Assembly (NCBI GenBank): GCA_949289265.1 | Contig: CASENE010000026.1 | Coordinates: 1 to 60,866 of the forward strand | Direction: 5' to 3' | DNA length: 60,866 nt | From: an uncultured Bacteroides sp. | GTDB lineage: Bacteria > Bacteroidota > Bacteroidia > Bacteroidales > Bacteroidaceae | Shown here: positions 19,713-27,991 of the stretch, one piece after another | Layout: each line of letters opens with the position of its first letter | Position numbering within the stretch: position 1 is the stretch's first letter | Translations under genes and position numbers: made by a program | Notes under the pieces: model-generated | Database searches by the model: none | The model's input: only the letters and a program-made list of their open reading frames with translations | What the model was told of the DNA's origin: nothing

Positions 19713-20648
19713 TTAGCGGATTTGGGAGGATGACGTGATGCTAACCTGCTGCACGGGCGAATAGACCACCTCGTCCGCCCCCTTCACGAAGGCGCGCACA
19801 TAGTAATCGCCATTAGGCACGTCGGCATAGACGGTATAAGAAGATCCGGGCCCGGGCACGTCCGGCGTTTCCATGATCGCCACTGCGTCGTGGTCCACGT
19901 CGGGCAGCGAGCTGGTGGCACTGTAGCAGATACCCAGGTTCAGCACGTCCGTGTCCATGTCCATTGACGGGGAAAGCACTACAGCGAAATCCCCCGCCAT
20001 CTGCCCGCCACCCACGTCAAAGACACCGAAGTTCGTAACGACCGGCTCGTCGGGGAAGGTATAGGACTTCACCTCGGACAGCTTGTCGCCCTCCTCCACG
20101 TATCCGGAGCCGGTGGCGCTTACCGTGTAGTCGTCGCCCCCCTCCAGCGCGTCGTCCACGAAGCCGGGCCAGTCGCCCCTGTAGGCGTGGAGCAGGGCCT
20201 GGAAGTAGAGCGTAACGCCCGGCAAGAGGGCCAGGTCGTCGTTATTCGTCCACGAGAGGTAAAAATAGTTGTAGCCCTGCGCGGTGTAGTCGGCTCCCCC
20301 CGAGCCTGTCAGGCGGGACCAATGGCTGATGCCGCCGGTGGAAGGGAGGCCGGAGCGGTCGTCGGAATAGTACAGGGTGGAGGCATAACCCGCGGGCGAG
20401 TAAGGCAGGTCGGCCGGGTCTGGCGTCCAGCGCACCAGCAGGCCGCCCCGGTTCCGCATCCCCTCCAGCATGATGGGGTCGTCGGGCACCAGCCCGCCCA
20501 GTTCCTCGTAAGGAATGTCGGCCACGTTGACGACGTTGTCCATTACGACGTCCTCCGTCAAAACCCCGGTGAACTCGTCCACTTCGTAACACCCTGTCAG
20601 CAGCAACAGGGCCGCTGTCAGGCAAGATAGCATGTTCTTCAGTTTCAT
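19713..20648 (-). CDS. lipoprotein, first gene of an envelope operon
   Basis: A 311-residue lipoprotein with lipobox LLTGC (Cys21) followed by YEVDE. The body is beta-rich with a fibronectin-like stretch (GGLLVRWTPDPADLPYSP, NYFYLSWTNNDD) and a C-terminal part with YVRAFVKGADEVVYSPVQQV, a layout common in Bacteroidales surface lipoproteins of unknown function. It leads the three-gene operon behind a nearly perfect promoter at 20676-20708. Confidence 0.7.
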   Translation of the reverse strand: MKLKNMLSCLTAALLLLTGCYEVDEFTGVLTEDVVMDNVVNVADIPYEELGGLVPDDPIMLEGMRNRGGLLVRWTPDPADLPYSPAGYASTLYYSDDRSGLPSTGGISHWSRLTGSGGADYTAQGYNYFYLSWTNNDDLALLPGVTLYFQALLHAYRGDWPGFVDDALEGGDDYTVSATGSGYVEEGDKLSEVKSYTFPDEPVVTNFGVFDVGGGQMAGDFAVVLSPSMDMDTDVLNLGICYSATSSLPDVDHDAVAIMETPDVPGPGSSYTVYADVPNGDYYVRAFVKGADEVVYSPVQQVSITSSSQIR

Positions 20649-20675
20649 AAGCGATAGTTTGAATGTTTCCGAGGG

Positions 20676-20708
20676 GCAAAGATAATCGTTTCCTTTAACA
20701 TCGTCAAA
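20676..20708 (-). promoter_or_regulatory. consensus promoter of the 17.9-20.6 kb operon
   Basis: Minus-strand TTTG (20705-20708), exactly 20 bp, then TATCTTTGC (20676-20684). This is among the best matches to the Bacteroides -33/-7 consensus in the window, 28 bp before the lipoprotein ATG. Confidence 0.8.
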
Positions 20709-20740
20709 CTTTTTTTCACCATCTTGCCCCTCCGCGCACC

Positions 20741-20803
20741 ATCCTGCCGGAATACTGGATTATCCGGACACATGCCGGGACTATCCGACGAATCCAGGAC
20801 ACG
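20741..20803. repeat. degenerate tandem array R3a (period 21)
   Basis: Three units beginning ATCC at 20741, 20762 and 20783, each about 21 bp and rich in CCGG-type arms, precede the promoter-distal end of the intergenic region. Sequence similarity between units is weaker than in the other arrays. Confidence 0.45.
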
Positions 20804-20942
20804 TGGGGAAGCATCCTCCCATCATCCCGAGCGCAGCCGGAGGGTCTCTCACTAAAAATACATCAGGTGGCAAAGTTACTTATCTTAATGATAGGAATGA
20901 GGACTACTAAAAGTAATGCATCTACCTTGGATATCCCTTAGA

Positions 20943-21038
20943 AAAGTTATAAATTTAGGCTGGATTTATGTAAATCTAGGTTGGATTTATGTAAATCTAG
21001 GCTGAATTTATGTAAATCCAGCCTAAATTTATAACTTT
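20943..21038. repeat. 26-bp inverted repeat enclosing array R3b (period 21)
   Basis: A perfect 26-bp inverted repeat (20943-20968 with 21013-21038; arms begin AAAGTTATAAATTTAGG) encloses a 21-bp tandem array with units at 20956, 20977 and 20998 (TAGGCTGGATTTATGTAAAT type). The whole 96 bp can fold into one long stem. It lies between the last permease of the efflux operon, which ends at 21141, and the lipoprotein operon, and may act as a terminator or transcript stabiliser. Confidence 0.8.
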
Positions 21039-21140
21039 CGCCAAAGATTGCCAACTTTTTGCCGCGGATAGAGAACTTTATCCGTGGGAACGGGCGTGTT
21101 TCTTGCGCCTATGAAACGGCACATAGGACCGATGCCGTCC

Positions 21141-22457
21141 CTACTCGTCGTGCAAAGCCTCGGCCGGCTGTATCCGCATGGCCCGGCGGGCAGGATACCA
21201 GATGCCGACGGTCATCATCAATGCCATCAGCACCCAAGCCCCTGCAACGGCCACGACGAAACGCCCCATGCCGAACGGCATCCGCTCGACGTCCACCAGC
21301 TCGGCCCACCCCACGTTGAGGGACACTAACACAGCGGGCACGGCAGCCAGCGTGAGCAACAGGAGACCCTCGGTCAGCAGACGGCGGAACACGCCCCGAC
21401 GGGTACAACCGAAGGACAGGCGCAGGGCGATCTCCGAACGGCGGTGCTGCGTGCGGAACCAGAAAGTCCCGATGACGCCCAAGAAGATGTTCAGAAGCAG
21501 GAAACCGATGACGCAGAGCTGCGTGCGCGCCTCGTTCACGTCGTCCATCTCCAACGTGCGCCGCAGGTCGCTGAAGGGTTGCACGTCCAGCAGGAAGACG
21601 TTGCCCAGCGAGTAGAGGCGGTCGGCATCGGCCATCAGCTCGTCCATGAATTGTGTACCCGTGTCGGCATCGGGCGTAAGGCGGAGGGATACCTGCACGT
21701 AGATGGGATTGCCGAAATTGATGATGTCCGGGTCGCGCAGCTCATACCCTACGATCGGGCCGCCCCATTGCCCGGTGGTCTCGAAGTGCGACCAGCGCAT
21801 CGGCTCGCAGATACCTGCAATCTTGAAGGTATAGGTGCCGTCGCTTTGGGTGTAGTCGCATTCGTATCCCAGCAGTGGCAGGGCGTCGGCATAGCCCAAA
21901 TCAGCATAGCGGTCGGCAGAGACATAGTTGCGGGAGATGATGACGTTACGGTCCGAACGGTGCAGGGCTTCGGCCAGAGAATCGGGACTGGTGGTCATCA
22001 CCTTGCGCCCGTCCTCCGCCAACACGGCGACTCCCTGCACGCGGAACATCCGGAAGAAATCGGGTTGCCCCCAGCGCAGCATCCCTGTGGTCAGCACGCT
22101 GTCGATGCGCAGGTTGAAGCCGTTGCTGCCGTCGGTGTAAGGGATGCTATTCTGCGACACGGCCACATACTCCACGCCGGGACGATGGCGCAACCGCTCC
22201 ACTATCTCCAGCAGGTTCTTCATGTCCGCCTCCGCATCGTCGTCCGCCCGGTAGCCGTCGGCCTGGGGCGTGAGGCGGTTGAAGGAGAGGCTGTAACAGT
22301 GTTCCGTATCAAATCCCATCGGCTGCAGCCAGGTGCGAAGGGTCACGTAGCTCCAGTCCACCAGATACCACAGCACGGCGAACACCACCAGCAGCTCGAT
22401 ACCCAGCCAGAGGTTGGCACGCCATTCGTTTCGTATTTGTTTCAATAAGTCTTTCAT
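21141..22457 (-). CDS. MacB/FtsX-type ABC permease, type A (A1)
   Basis: A 438-residue permease with one N-terminal helix (about 18-38), a large periplasmic domain, and three C-terminal helices in an FtsX domain ending in GIWYPARRAMRIQPAEALHD. It has no ATPase of its own and must pair with the cluster's single ATPase. Type A members share an N-terminal NxWLxxELL motif, GFDTEHCY just after the first helix, and the PAEALHDE tail. It is the last gene of the efflux locus. The junction with the preceding permease carries a nested hairpin (22471-22529). Confidence 0.88.
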   Translation of the reverse strand: MKDLLKQIRNEWRANLWLGIELLVVFAVLWYLVDWSYVTLRTWLQPMGFDTEHCYSLSFNRLTPQADGYRADDDAEADMKNLLEIVERLRHRPGVEYVAVSQNSIPYTDGSNGFNLRIDSVLTTGMLRWGQPDFFRMFRVQGVAVLAEDGRKVMTTSPDSLAEALHRSDRNVIISRNYVSADRYADLGYADALPLLGYECDYTQSDGTYTFKIAGICEPMRWSHFETTGQWGGPIVGYELRDPDIINFGNPIYVQVSLRLTPDADTGTQFMDELMADADRLYSLGNVFLLDVQPFSDLRRTLEMDDVNEARTQLCVIGFLLLNIFLGVIGTFWFRTQHRRSEIALRLSFGCTRRGVFRRLLTEGLLLLTLAAVPAVLVSLNVGWAELVDVERMPFGMGRFVVAVAGAWVLMALMMTVGIWYPARRAMRIQPAEALHDE

Positions 22458-22470
22458 ATCTTTAAGTTTA

Positions 22471-22529
22471 GTTGACGAGGAGACCAGTGAACGAGGCTAC
22501 AAGGCCTTGTGGTCTGAAGCCTCGTCAAC
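22471..22529. repeat. intercistronic nested hairpin
   Basis: GTTGACGAGG (22471-22480) pairs with CCTCGTCAAC (22520-22529), and AGACC inside pairs with GGTCT. The structure fills the gap between permeases B1 and A1. Confidence 0.65.
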
Positions 22530-22533
22530 TTGT

Positions 22534-23817
22534 CTACTCTTTTTGGTTAATAGCATCTACAATATTCATACGCGAGGCCCTCCACGCAGGCAGCCCGGAA
22601 CTGAGCAGGTTCATCAGCAGGCAGAAGAAGAAGGCAGCCAGGAATATCCACGGGCTGAGCAGTTGCCCGGCGGTCAGCGTGGTCTCGCCCGCCAGGTAAG
22701 CATTGGCCGAAGTGCCGAACAAGAAGCCGTCCAGCACGAAGGTGGCCACGTAGCTCAGCGCCAGTCCCAAGATGCCCGCGATGACGGTGAGCAACAGGTT
22801 CTCGACGAACACCTGCCGCAACAGTTCCCCGCCCGTGGCCCCGAAGGCCTTGCGCACGCCAATCTCGGCCATGCGCCGCCGCATCCGCGAATGGGTCATG
22901 CCGCTCAGGTTGATGGCAGGCACGATGAGCAGGATGAGCAGCACGGCCACGTAGCGCAACACCACCGACTGCATGTCCGGCACTTCGGCCCAGGTGCGAT
23001 AGAGGTGGGTGAACTGCGTGTCCGGCTGCCCCAGGTAGGCCACTTCCATCTCGGGCTGGGCGTCGTTATACTTCTGCCGGAGGCGTTCGCACTCCTCGCG
23101 GATGGCGGGAAAGTCCTGCGGCGTACGGGCCAGGATGGCGGCGTGCATCGGCCCCATCAGGTTGTAGCCCCAAGTGTTGGCCTCGGCGGAACCTGCCGTG
23201 TAGGGAATCCACACTTGCGCATAACTGTCCGTGGCCAGCATAGAGACATCGGCCACGACACCCGCCACCTGGTAGTCCACATGATTCAGTTGCAGGTGTT
23301 GCCCCGTCACGCCTTCCGTCCGCCCAAACAGCCGGCGCGCCACTGTAGCTGTGACGACCGCCCGCGGCAAGGCGCTTTGGAAATCAGCTTCCGTAAAGGG
23401 CTTCCCGTCCAGGAAACGGAACTGGAAGACGTGCCAAAAGTCGACATCCACCTGCCGCATGTCCACCGTCAGTTTGTCGCCGGCAGGCAGCGAGGCGCGC
23501 ATCTTCTCAGCGTCGGTATAGAGCGTAACGGCTTCGGGCGTCTGCAACGCCTTGAAGCATTCGCGCCCTGTCTGTACGGACATGCGGCTGTTCATGCCTC
23601 CGTCTGTCGTCCCTTTCTGCCGGGCGGTCATGTTGGGCACGTAGAGGGTGCGGCTGCGGTTCACCTCGGGCGCGCAATCGGCAATGCGGGCCCTGAGGGT
23701 AATGACTACCACCATAATCATGCAGATGGACAGAGCCGTGCCCAGCAGGGATACCCAGGTGATTACGGGATTCTCGCGGAGGTGGTAGAGGGATTGAATG
23801 AGATATTGTCTGAACAT
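22534..23817 (-). CDS. MacB/FtsX-type ABC permease, type B (B1)
   Basis: A 427-residue permease: N-terminal helix (about 18-40, ITWVSLLGTALSICMIMVVV), periplasmic MacB-like domain beginning APEVNRSRTLYV, and three C-terminal FtsX helices with the LPAWRASRMNIVDAI tail. Type B members share the early GTAL(A/S)I segment, the PExNR motif, and RxxEIGVRKAFGAT before the C-terminal helices. It stands next to type A permease A1, with which it could form a heterodimer. Confidence 0.88.
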   Translation of the reverse strand: MFRQYLIQSLYHLRENPVITWVSLLGTALSICMIMVVVITLRARIADCAPEVNRSRTLYVPNMTARQKGTTDGGMNSRMSVQTGRECFKALQTPEAVTLYTDAEKMRASLPAGDKLTVDMRQVDVDFWHVFQFRFLDGKPFTEADFQSALPRAVVTATVARRLFGRTEGVTGQHLQLNHVDYQVAGVVADVSMLATDSYAQVWIPYTAGSAEANTWGYNLMGPMHAAILARTPQDFPAIREECERLRQKYNDAQPEMEVAYLGQPDTQFTHLYRTWAEVPDMQSVVLRYVAVLLILLIVPAINLSGMTHSRMRRRMAEIGVRKAFGATGGELLRQVFVENLLLTVIAGILGLALSYVATFVLDGFLFGTSANAYLAGETTLTAGQLLSPWIFLAAFFFCLLMNLLSSGLPAWRASRMNIVDAINQKE

Positions 23818-23824
23818 TTATGTA

Positions 23825-23859
23825 GTTAGTGGTTAGTGATTAGTGATTAATGGTGAATA
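23825..23859. repeat. 7-bp-period array H2
   Basis: GTTAGTG, GTTAGTG, ATTAGTG, ATTAATG, GTGAATA in exact 7-bp steps between permeases A2 and B1. Confidence 0.75.
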
Positions 23860-23878
23860 AGGAACGGTGCATGCCTCC

Positions 23879-25132
23879 TCACTCGTCGTGCAAAGCCTCG
23901 GCCGGCTGTATCCGCATGGCCCGACGGGCGGGATACCAGATGCCGACCACGATAATGACGGCCAGCGTCAAGCAGGCAGCCACGAAGCAACCGACGAAGC
24001 GCAACGCCGAAACATCTACCAGCGTATGCACCGTGAGGTCGGCCAGTTGCAGGTTGAGCGCAATGAAGAAAGCGGGCAAGGCAGCCAATGCCAACAGCAT
24101 CAGACCTTCCGCCAAGAAGTAACGCAACACGCCCCGTCGGTCGCTCCCCATGGCCATGCGCAGGGCAATCTCAGAACGGCGTTTGCGGGTACGATACCAG
24201 AAGGTGGCCAAGACGCACAAGAAGACATTGAAGCCGAAGAAAGCCGCCACGGCATAGACCGTATTGAGGTAATTCACCGTGCCTTGCTCCACGTCGTAGG
24301 CCGCTTTCATGTCGGCGTAGGAACGGATGTGGTCCAGGTAAAAGATGCCGCGGTCGAACACGGACTGCATGTCGCGCCGGAAGCGTTCGGCGAAGCCCGC
24401 CGCATGGTCGGGAGAAACACGCACGGCGATGTGTTGCCAGAACAAGGCTTCGTCCAAGGGCAGATAGATGAACGGCTCGTAACGGGCATAATCGTCGAGT
24501 TTGTGGCGGGGCAGGACGGCCATGACGCGGTAGTTGGTCACAGGATTCTTCGCCTGCAGCCAGTAGGGATTGAAGCACGTCTTGCCCAGGGCGTCGGCGT
24601 ATGTCGGCGTGTGGAACAACGAGTCGACCAGGTCGGCGCTCATCAGTACGGGCATGGGATACTCCCCCTTCGTCCAATGGCTTTCGTCCAGCTGCCCTGC
24701 CAAAGGCTTCAGCCGGAACACGTCGAAGTAGGAGGCCGTGACGTAGCGGATGTAGCAATGCACCACGTGCGTGGAATCGGCGTGAGGGGCATAGCCTTCC
24801 GTCATATTCTCGCCGGAATAGGGCACGCTGCCGTAGTAGGCGCACACGTCCTGCACGCCGGAATAGTCCCGGACGAGGTTATACAGATAGGTGAAGTCCT
24901 CCCCCGCCCGTTGATTGTCGGCGTCTCCAATCAGTTCCAGCGGCTTGGTGCCCACCATGAGGTCGAACACGCAGTCCGTGTCATAGCCTTTGGGCTGCAG
25001 GGCCGCGCCTTCGTAGTTATATGCCAAGTCAATGCCATACCACAGGATGACCGTCACCAAGGCCAGCTCCACCCAGAGCCAGGCGTTGGCGCGGCGTTGG
25101 TTCCACAGTTGATGAATGATTTGTCTCCACAT
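23879..25132 (-). CDS. MacB/FtsX-type ABC permease, type A (A2)
   Basis: A 417-residue type A permease: N-terminal helix (about 17-37, WLWVELALVTVILWYGIDL), GYDTDCVFDL after the helix, a periplasmic domain, and a C-terminal FtsX unit ending GIWYPARRAMRIQPAEALHD. The last 65 or so nucleotides are nearly identical to those of A1 (about two differences), while the rest of the genes has diverged strongly. This suggests recent conversion or strong local constraint. It starts 5 bp after the stop codon of permease B2, so the two are probably translated together. Confidence 0.88.
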   Translation of the reverse strand: MWRQIIHQLWNQRRANAWLWVELALVTVILWYGIDLAYNYEGAALQPKGYDTDCVFDLMVGTKPLELIGDADNQRAGEDFTYLYNLVRDYSGVQDVCAYYGSVPYSGENMTEGYAPHADSTHVVHCYIRYVTASYFDVFRLKPLAGQLDESHWTKGEYPMPVLMSADLVDSLFHTPTYADALGKTCFNPYWLQAKNPVTNYRVMAVLPRHKLDDYARYEPFIYLPLDEALFWQHIAVRVSPDHAAGFAERFRRDMQSVFDRGIFYLDHIRSYADMKAAYDVEQGTVNYLNTVYAVAAFFGFNVFLCVLATFWYRTRKRRSEIALRMAMGSDRRGVLRYFLAEGLMLLALAALPAFFIALNLQLADLTVHTLVDVSALRFVGCFVAACLTLAVIIVVGIWYPARRAMRIQPAEALHDE

Positions 25133-25137
25133 AATCG

Positions 25138-26463
25138 TTATTCTCCTCCTACCAATGTAAAGGCTATGTTGCGCCGCACCGCCATCCAGGCAGGCAGCAA
25201 CGTAGACAATGCGTTAAACACCAGGCAGGCCAGCAGCACCACGCCGAACAGCACGGGGCGGAACAGCAAGTCGGCCCCCAGCACGATGCCCGACGCCTCT
25301 ACGCCGCCCGTGCCGAACAGCCACGTGTTGCCCGCCACCACCAGCAGGCACGATAACCCGTAGCCCAGCAAGCCGCCGACGAGCGTCGTGCCCAGGCTCT
25401 CCACGAACAGCCGCCCGATGACGTCGGCATTCGTCGCCCCGTAGGCCTTGCGGATGGCTATCTCACTCAGGCGGCTCTGCATCTGGGCATGTACCAGTCC
25501 CGATATGCCCACGGCGGGCACCACCAGCAGGATAACCAGCAGAAGCACATACACCAACCGAGCGTCGATGCTGCTGCCGCGGAAGAAGGTGTACTCCGTG
25601 TGGGTATAGAGTTGCGGGTCGCTCAAGACGTATTCCCCGCCCGAATGGTTCAGCCTGTCCAACCGGCGGGTCACCTCGGCACGGATATCGGCAGACGACG
25701 CGCCGGAAGTCCTACGCATCACGGCGTAACGCAGCCCCGCCAGGCCGCCCGTTTCGCGGACATTGTAGGCTTGCCCCTCGTTGAGCAGCGTGAAGGGTTC
25801 CCACACGTCGGCATAGGCGGTCTGGAAGATGGAACTGACGTCGCGCACCACGCCGACCACCCGCACGGGCTGGAAGTCCATCTGCATCTCTCCGCCCACG
25901 GCACGGCTGGCGCTGCCGAAGAGCCTGCGTGCCAAACGTTCGGTGATGACTACGAAACGCCGCGTCACCCCGTCCTCCAGACTGCGGTAGCTGCGCCATT
26001 CGTCCTCCGCTTCTTGGAAAGCGGCACGCCCCGCGTCATACTCGGCTTGCGTAAAAGGCCTGCCCGCCACGAAGTCATATTGGAAAAAGCTGAACCAGTT
26101 TGCCGCCACGGGACGCAGAAACACGGACTGACGGTCGGACGAAGCGGGCAAGGAGCACAACGCCCGTTGCAATCCTCCGTGCCACGTCAGGGTGTCCACG
26201 CCCGGCAGACCGCCGTATAACGTCTCGAAAACCTCGGGGCCCAGTCCCCGGTAGCCCATCATGTTCGTGCCGTTGGCGCGCATGCACTGCGTCCCCGTGT
26301 TATACAGCATCCGGCTGCGCTCCGCCTCGGGAGGCACGTCCGCCGTGCGGAAGTCGTACACCATCACCACCACCATGACGAACGCCAGGGTGACGGCGGT
26401 GCCGACGATGCTGGCCGCTGCATAGAAGCGGTGCTGGCCAAGGAGATGAATCAGTTGTTTCAT
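25138..26463 (-). CDS. MacB/FtsX-type ABC permease, type B (B2)
   Basis: A 441-residue type B permease: N-terminal helix (about 14-36), PPEAERSRMLYN at the start of the periplasmic domain, and a C-terminal FtsX domain with SEIAIRKAYGATNADVIG and LPAWMAVRRNIAF. It lies between type A permeases A3 (15 bp upstream) and A2 (5 bp downstream), so ribosomes may pass directly between the three. It is the most divergent of the type B set at its C terminus. Confidence 0.88.
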   Translation of the reverse strand: MKQLIHLLGQHRFYAAASIVGTAVTLAFVMVVVMVYDFRTADVPPEAERSRMLYNTGTQCMRANGTNMMGYRGLGPEVFETLYGGLPGVDTLTWHGGLQRALCSLPASSDRQSVFLRPVAANWFSFFQYDFVAGRPFTQAEYDAGRAAFQEAEDEWRSYRSLEDGVTRRFVVITERLARRLFGSASRAVGGEMQMDFQPVRVVGVVRDVSSIFQTAYADVWEPFTLLNEGQAYNVRETGGLAGLRYAVMRRTSGASSADIRAEVTRRLDRLNHSGGEYVLSDPQLYTHTEYTFFRGSSIDARLVYVLLLVILLVVPAVGISGLVHAQMQSRLSEIAIRKAYGATNADVIGRLFVESLGTTLVGGLLGYGLSCLLVVAGNTWLFGTGGVEASGIVLGADLLFRPVLFGVVLLACLVFNALSTLLPAWMAVRRNIAFTLVGGE

Positions 26464-26478
26464 ATGCTATGCTTTGTT

Positions 26479-27735
26479 TTACTCGTCGTGCAACGCCTCG
26501 GCCGGCTGCACCTTCATCGCCCGGCGGGCGGGATACCAGATGCCGACGACTATCATCAGCGCGATAAGCGCGAAGGTGGCGGCAACGCAGAACCAGAAGC
26601 GCGGCGCCTCCAGCGTCGTCCCATTGTGCCACGTGTTCAGCTCGGCGTGCGCCAGCAGGTAGTCGATGACGACGGCGGGCACGGTGACTATCAGCAGGAG
26701 AAAGAAGCCCTCGCTGAGCAGGCGGGCAAAGACGGCGCGGTCTGTGGCACCGTTCACCTTGTGCAGGGCAATCTCGCCCCGCCGCTGCTGCGTGCGGAAC
26801 CAGAAGGTGCCCAGTAGCCCGAGGAAGATGTTGAGCAGGAGGAAGCCCATGCCCGCGCAGTAGTTGCGCAGCTGGTTCATCTCGCTCTGCTGGAAGCTGC
26901 GGCGGATGTCGGCAAAGCTGCGTATGTCGGCGATGTAGAGGTTGCCGATGCGGTATTGGCTCTCGCTGTCGGCCTTGAGGCGGGCGATGAAATCCTTGTC
27001 CATGTTGTCCTTGACGCGGACGCAGAGTTCGTTGTCGGGGTTGATGATCCCCTGGCCGAACATCTGCGGATTGTCCATGTTGATGACGAAAGTGTAACTG
27101 AACATTGCCTGCTGGAAGTCGCTGTAACGTACGTCCTGCAGGGCGGCGCCCAGGCGAAAGCTGTAGGTAGTGTCGCCGAAGAGGTGGAACCCGTCTTTCC
27201 CTGCCAGCGACGTCATGCGGATGCCGTACTTCCGATAGAGGTTGTCCGAAGCCAGGAAGTCGCCCCGGCGGAGCATCTCGGCCAGCTGTTCGGGCGTCTC
27301 GCCCCGCACGCCCCGGTAGCGGAAGACGCGCACGAAGTCGGGCGTCACCAGGCGGCGGATGGTCCACGAGGGAGAACTCAGGGTGTCATAGTCTACATGG
27401 TCCGTGCTGTTGCTGCCGTTATAGGGATAGGCGTTCTGCGAGAGGCTGACGGCCTCCACCTCGGGGCGGTGGCGCAGCCGCTCGGCCAAGGCCAGGACGT
27501 CGTCGTGCTCGTTGGCATCCTCCTTGTAGTCGGGGCTTTTGTCCGTCAGCACGCCCATCTGGATGAGGTAGCAATGCTCGGTGTCGAAGCCGCGCGGTTC
27601 GTTGTAGGTGGCCAGGCGGCAATAGAGCAGGTCGATGATGTACCACATCACCACGCTGACCACCAGTAGCTCGAGGGCCAGCCAGAGGTTGCCGCGCCAC
27701 TCGTTGCGTATCTGGGTAAAGAGTTTCTTTTGCAT
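26479..27735 (-). CDS. MacB/FtsX-type ABC permease, type A (A3)
   Basis: A 418-residue type A permease that most resembles A1 (MQKKLFTQIRNEWRGNLWLALELL; GFDTEHCYLIQ after the first helix). The C-terminal FtsX domain ends GIWYPARRAMKVQPAEALHD. The mature periplasmic domain spans about 40-280. The gene follows array R4, which separates it from permease B3, and precedes B2 by 15 bp. Confidence 0.88.
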   Translation of the reverse strand: MQKKLFTQIRNEWRGNLWLALELLVVSVVMWYIIDLLYCRLATYNEPRGFDTEHCYLIQMGVLTDKSPDYKEDANEHDDVLALAERLRHRPEVEAVSLSQNAYPYNGSNSTDHVDYDTLSSPSWTIRRLVTPDFVRVFRYRGVRGETPEQLAEMLRRGDFLASDNLYRKYGIRMTSLAGKDGFHLFGDTTYSFRLGAALQDVRYSDFQQAMFSYTFVINMDNPQMFGQGIINPDNELCVRVKDNMDKDFIARLKADSESQYRIGNLYIADIRSFADIRRSFQQSEMNQLRNYCAGMGFLLLNIFLGLLGTFWFRTQQRRGEIALHKVNGATDRAVFARLLSEGFFLLLIVTVPAVVIDYLLAHAELNTWHNGTTLEAPRFWFCVAATFALIALMIVVGIWYPARRAMKVQPAEALHDE

Positions 27736-27816
27736 ATCTAACGTATCAAAGGTTATAATCGTATAAAATCCATCGCTCCGAAGCCTGCGGCGAATCCGGC
27801 CCGTTTTCAGCGGGGC

Positions 27817-27977
27817 GTCCGACGGGAGGCTATCGGAATGTCCGACGGGAGGCTATCGGAGTGCCCGACAGGAGGCTGTCGGAATGTCCGACGGGAGGCT
27901 CTAGCAGAGTCCTAGAGCAGGCTCTAGCGGAGTCCTAGAGGAGGCTCTAGCGATGTCCTAGAGGAAGCTCTAGCAGT
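27817..27977. repeat. hairpin array R4 (period 23) with switched stem arms
   Basis: Seven units start at 27817, 27840, 27863, 27886, 27909, 27932 and 27955, exactly 23 bp apart, plus a decayed eighth. Units 1-3 have arms CCGA/TCGG; units 5-7 have arms CTAGAG/CTCTAG; unit 4 is a hybrid with one arm of each. The centre, GGAGGCT-like, is kept. The array lies between permeases B3 and A3. Confidence 0.9.
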
Positions 27978-27991
27978 GCCCTAGGGGAAAC

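Noticed and set aside
23425-23445. third sigma-54 site (TTGGCACG on minus)
   Set aside because: It lies inside the coding sequence of permease B1 and lacks a -12 TTGC element at the right spacing.
27817-27977. CRISPR array
   Set aside because: Units follow each other without spacers, are palindromic and vary along the array; no cas genes are present.
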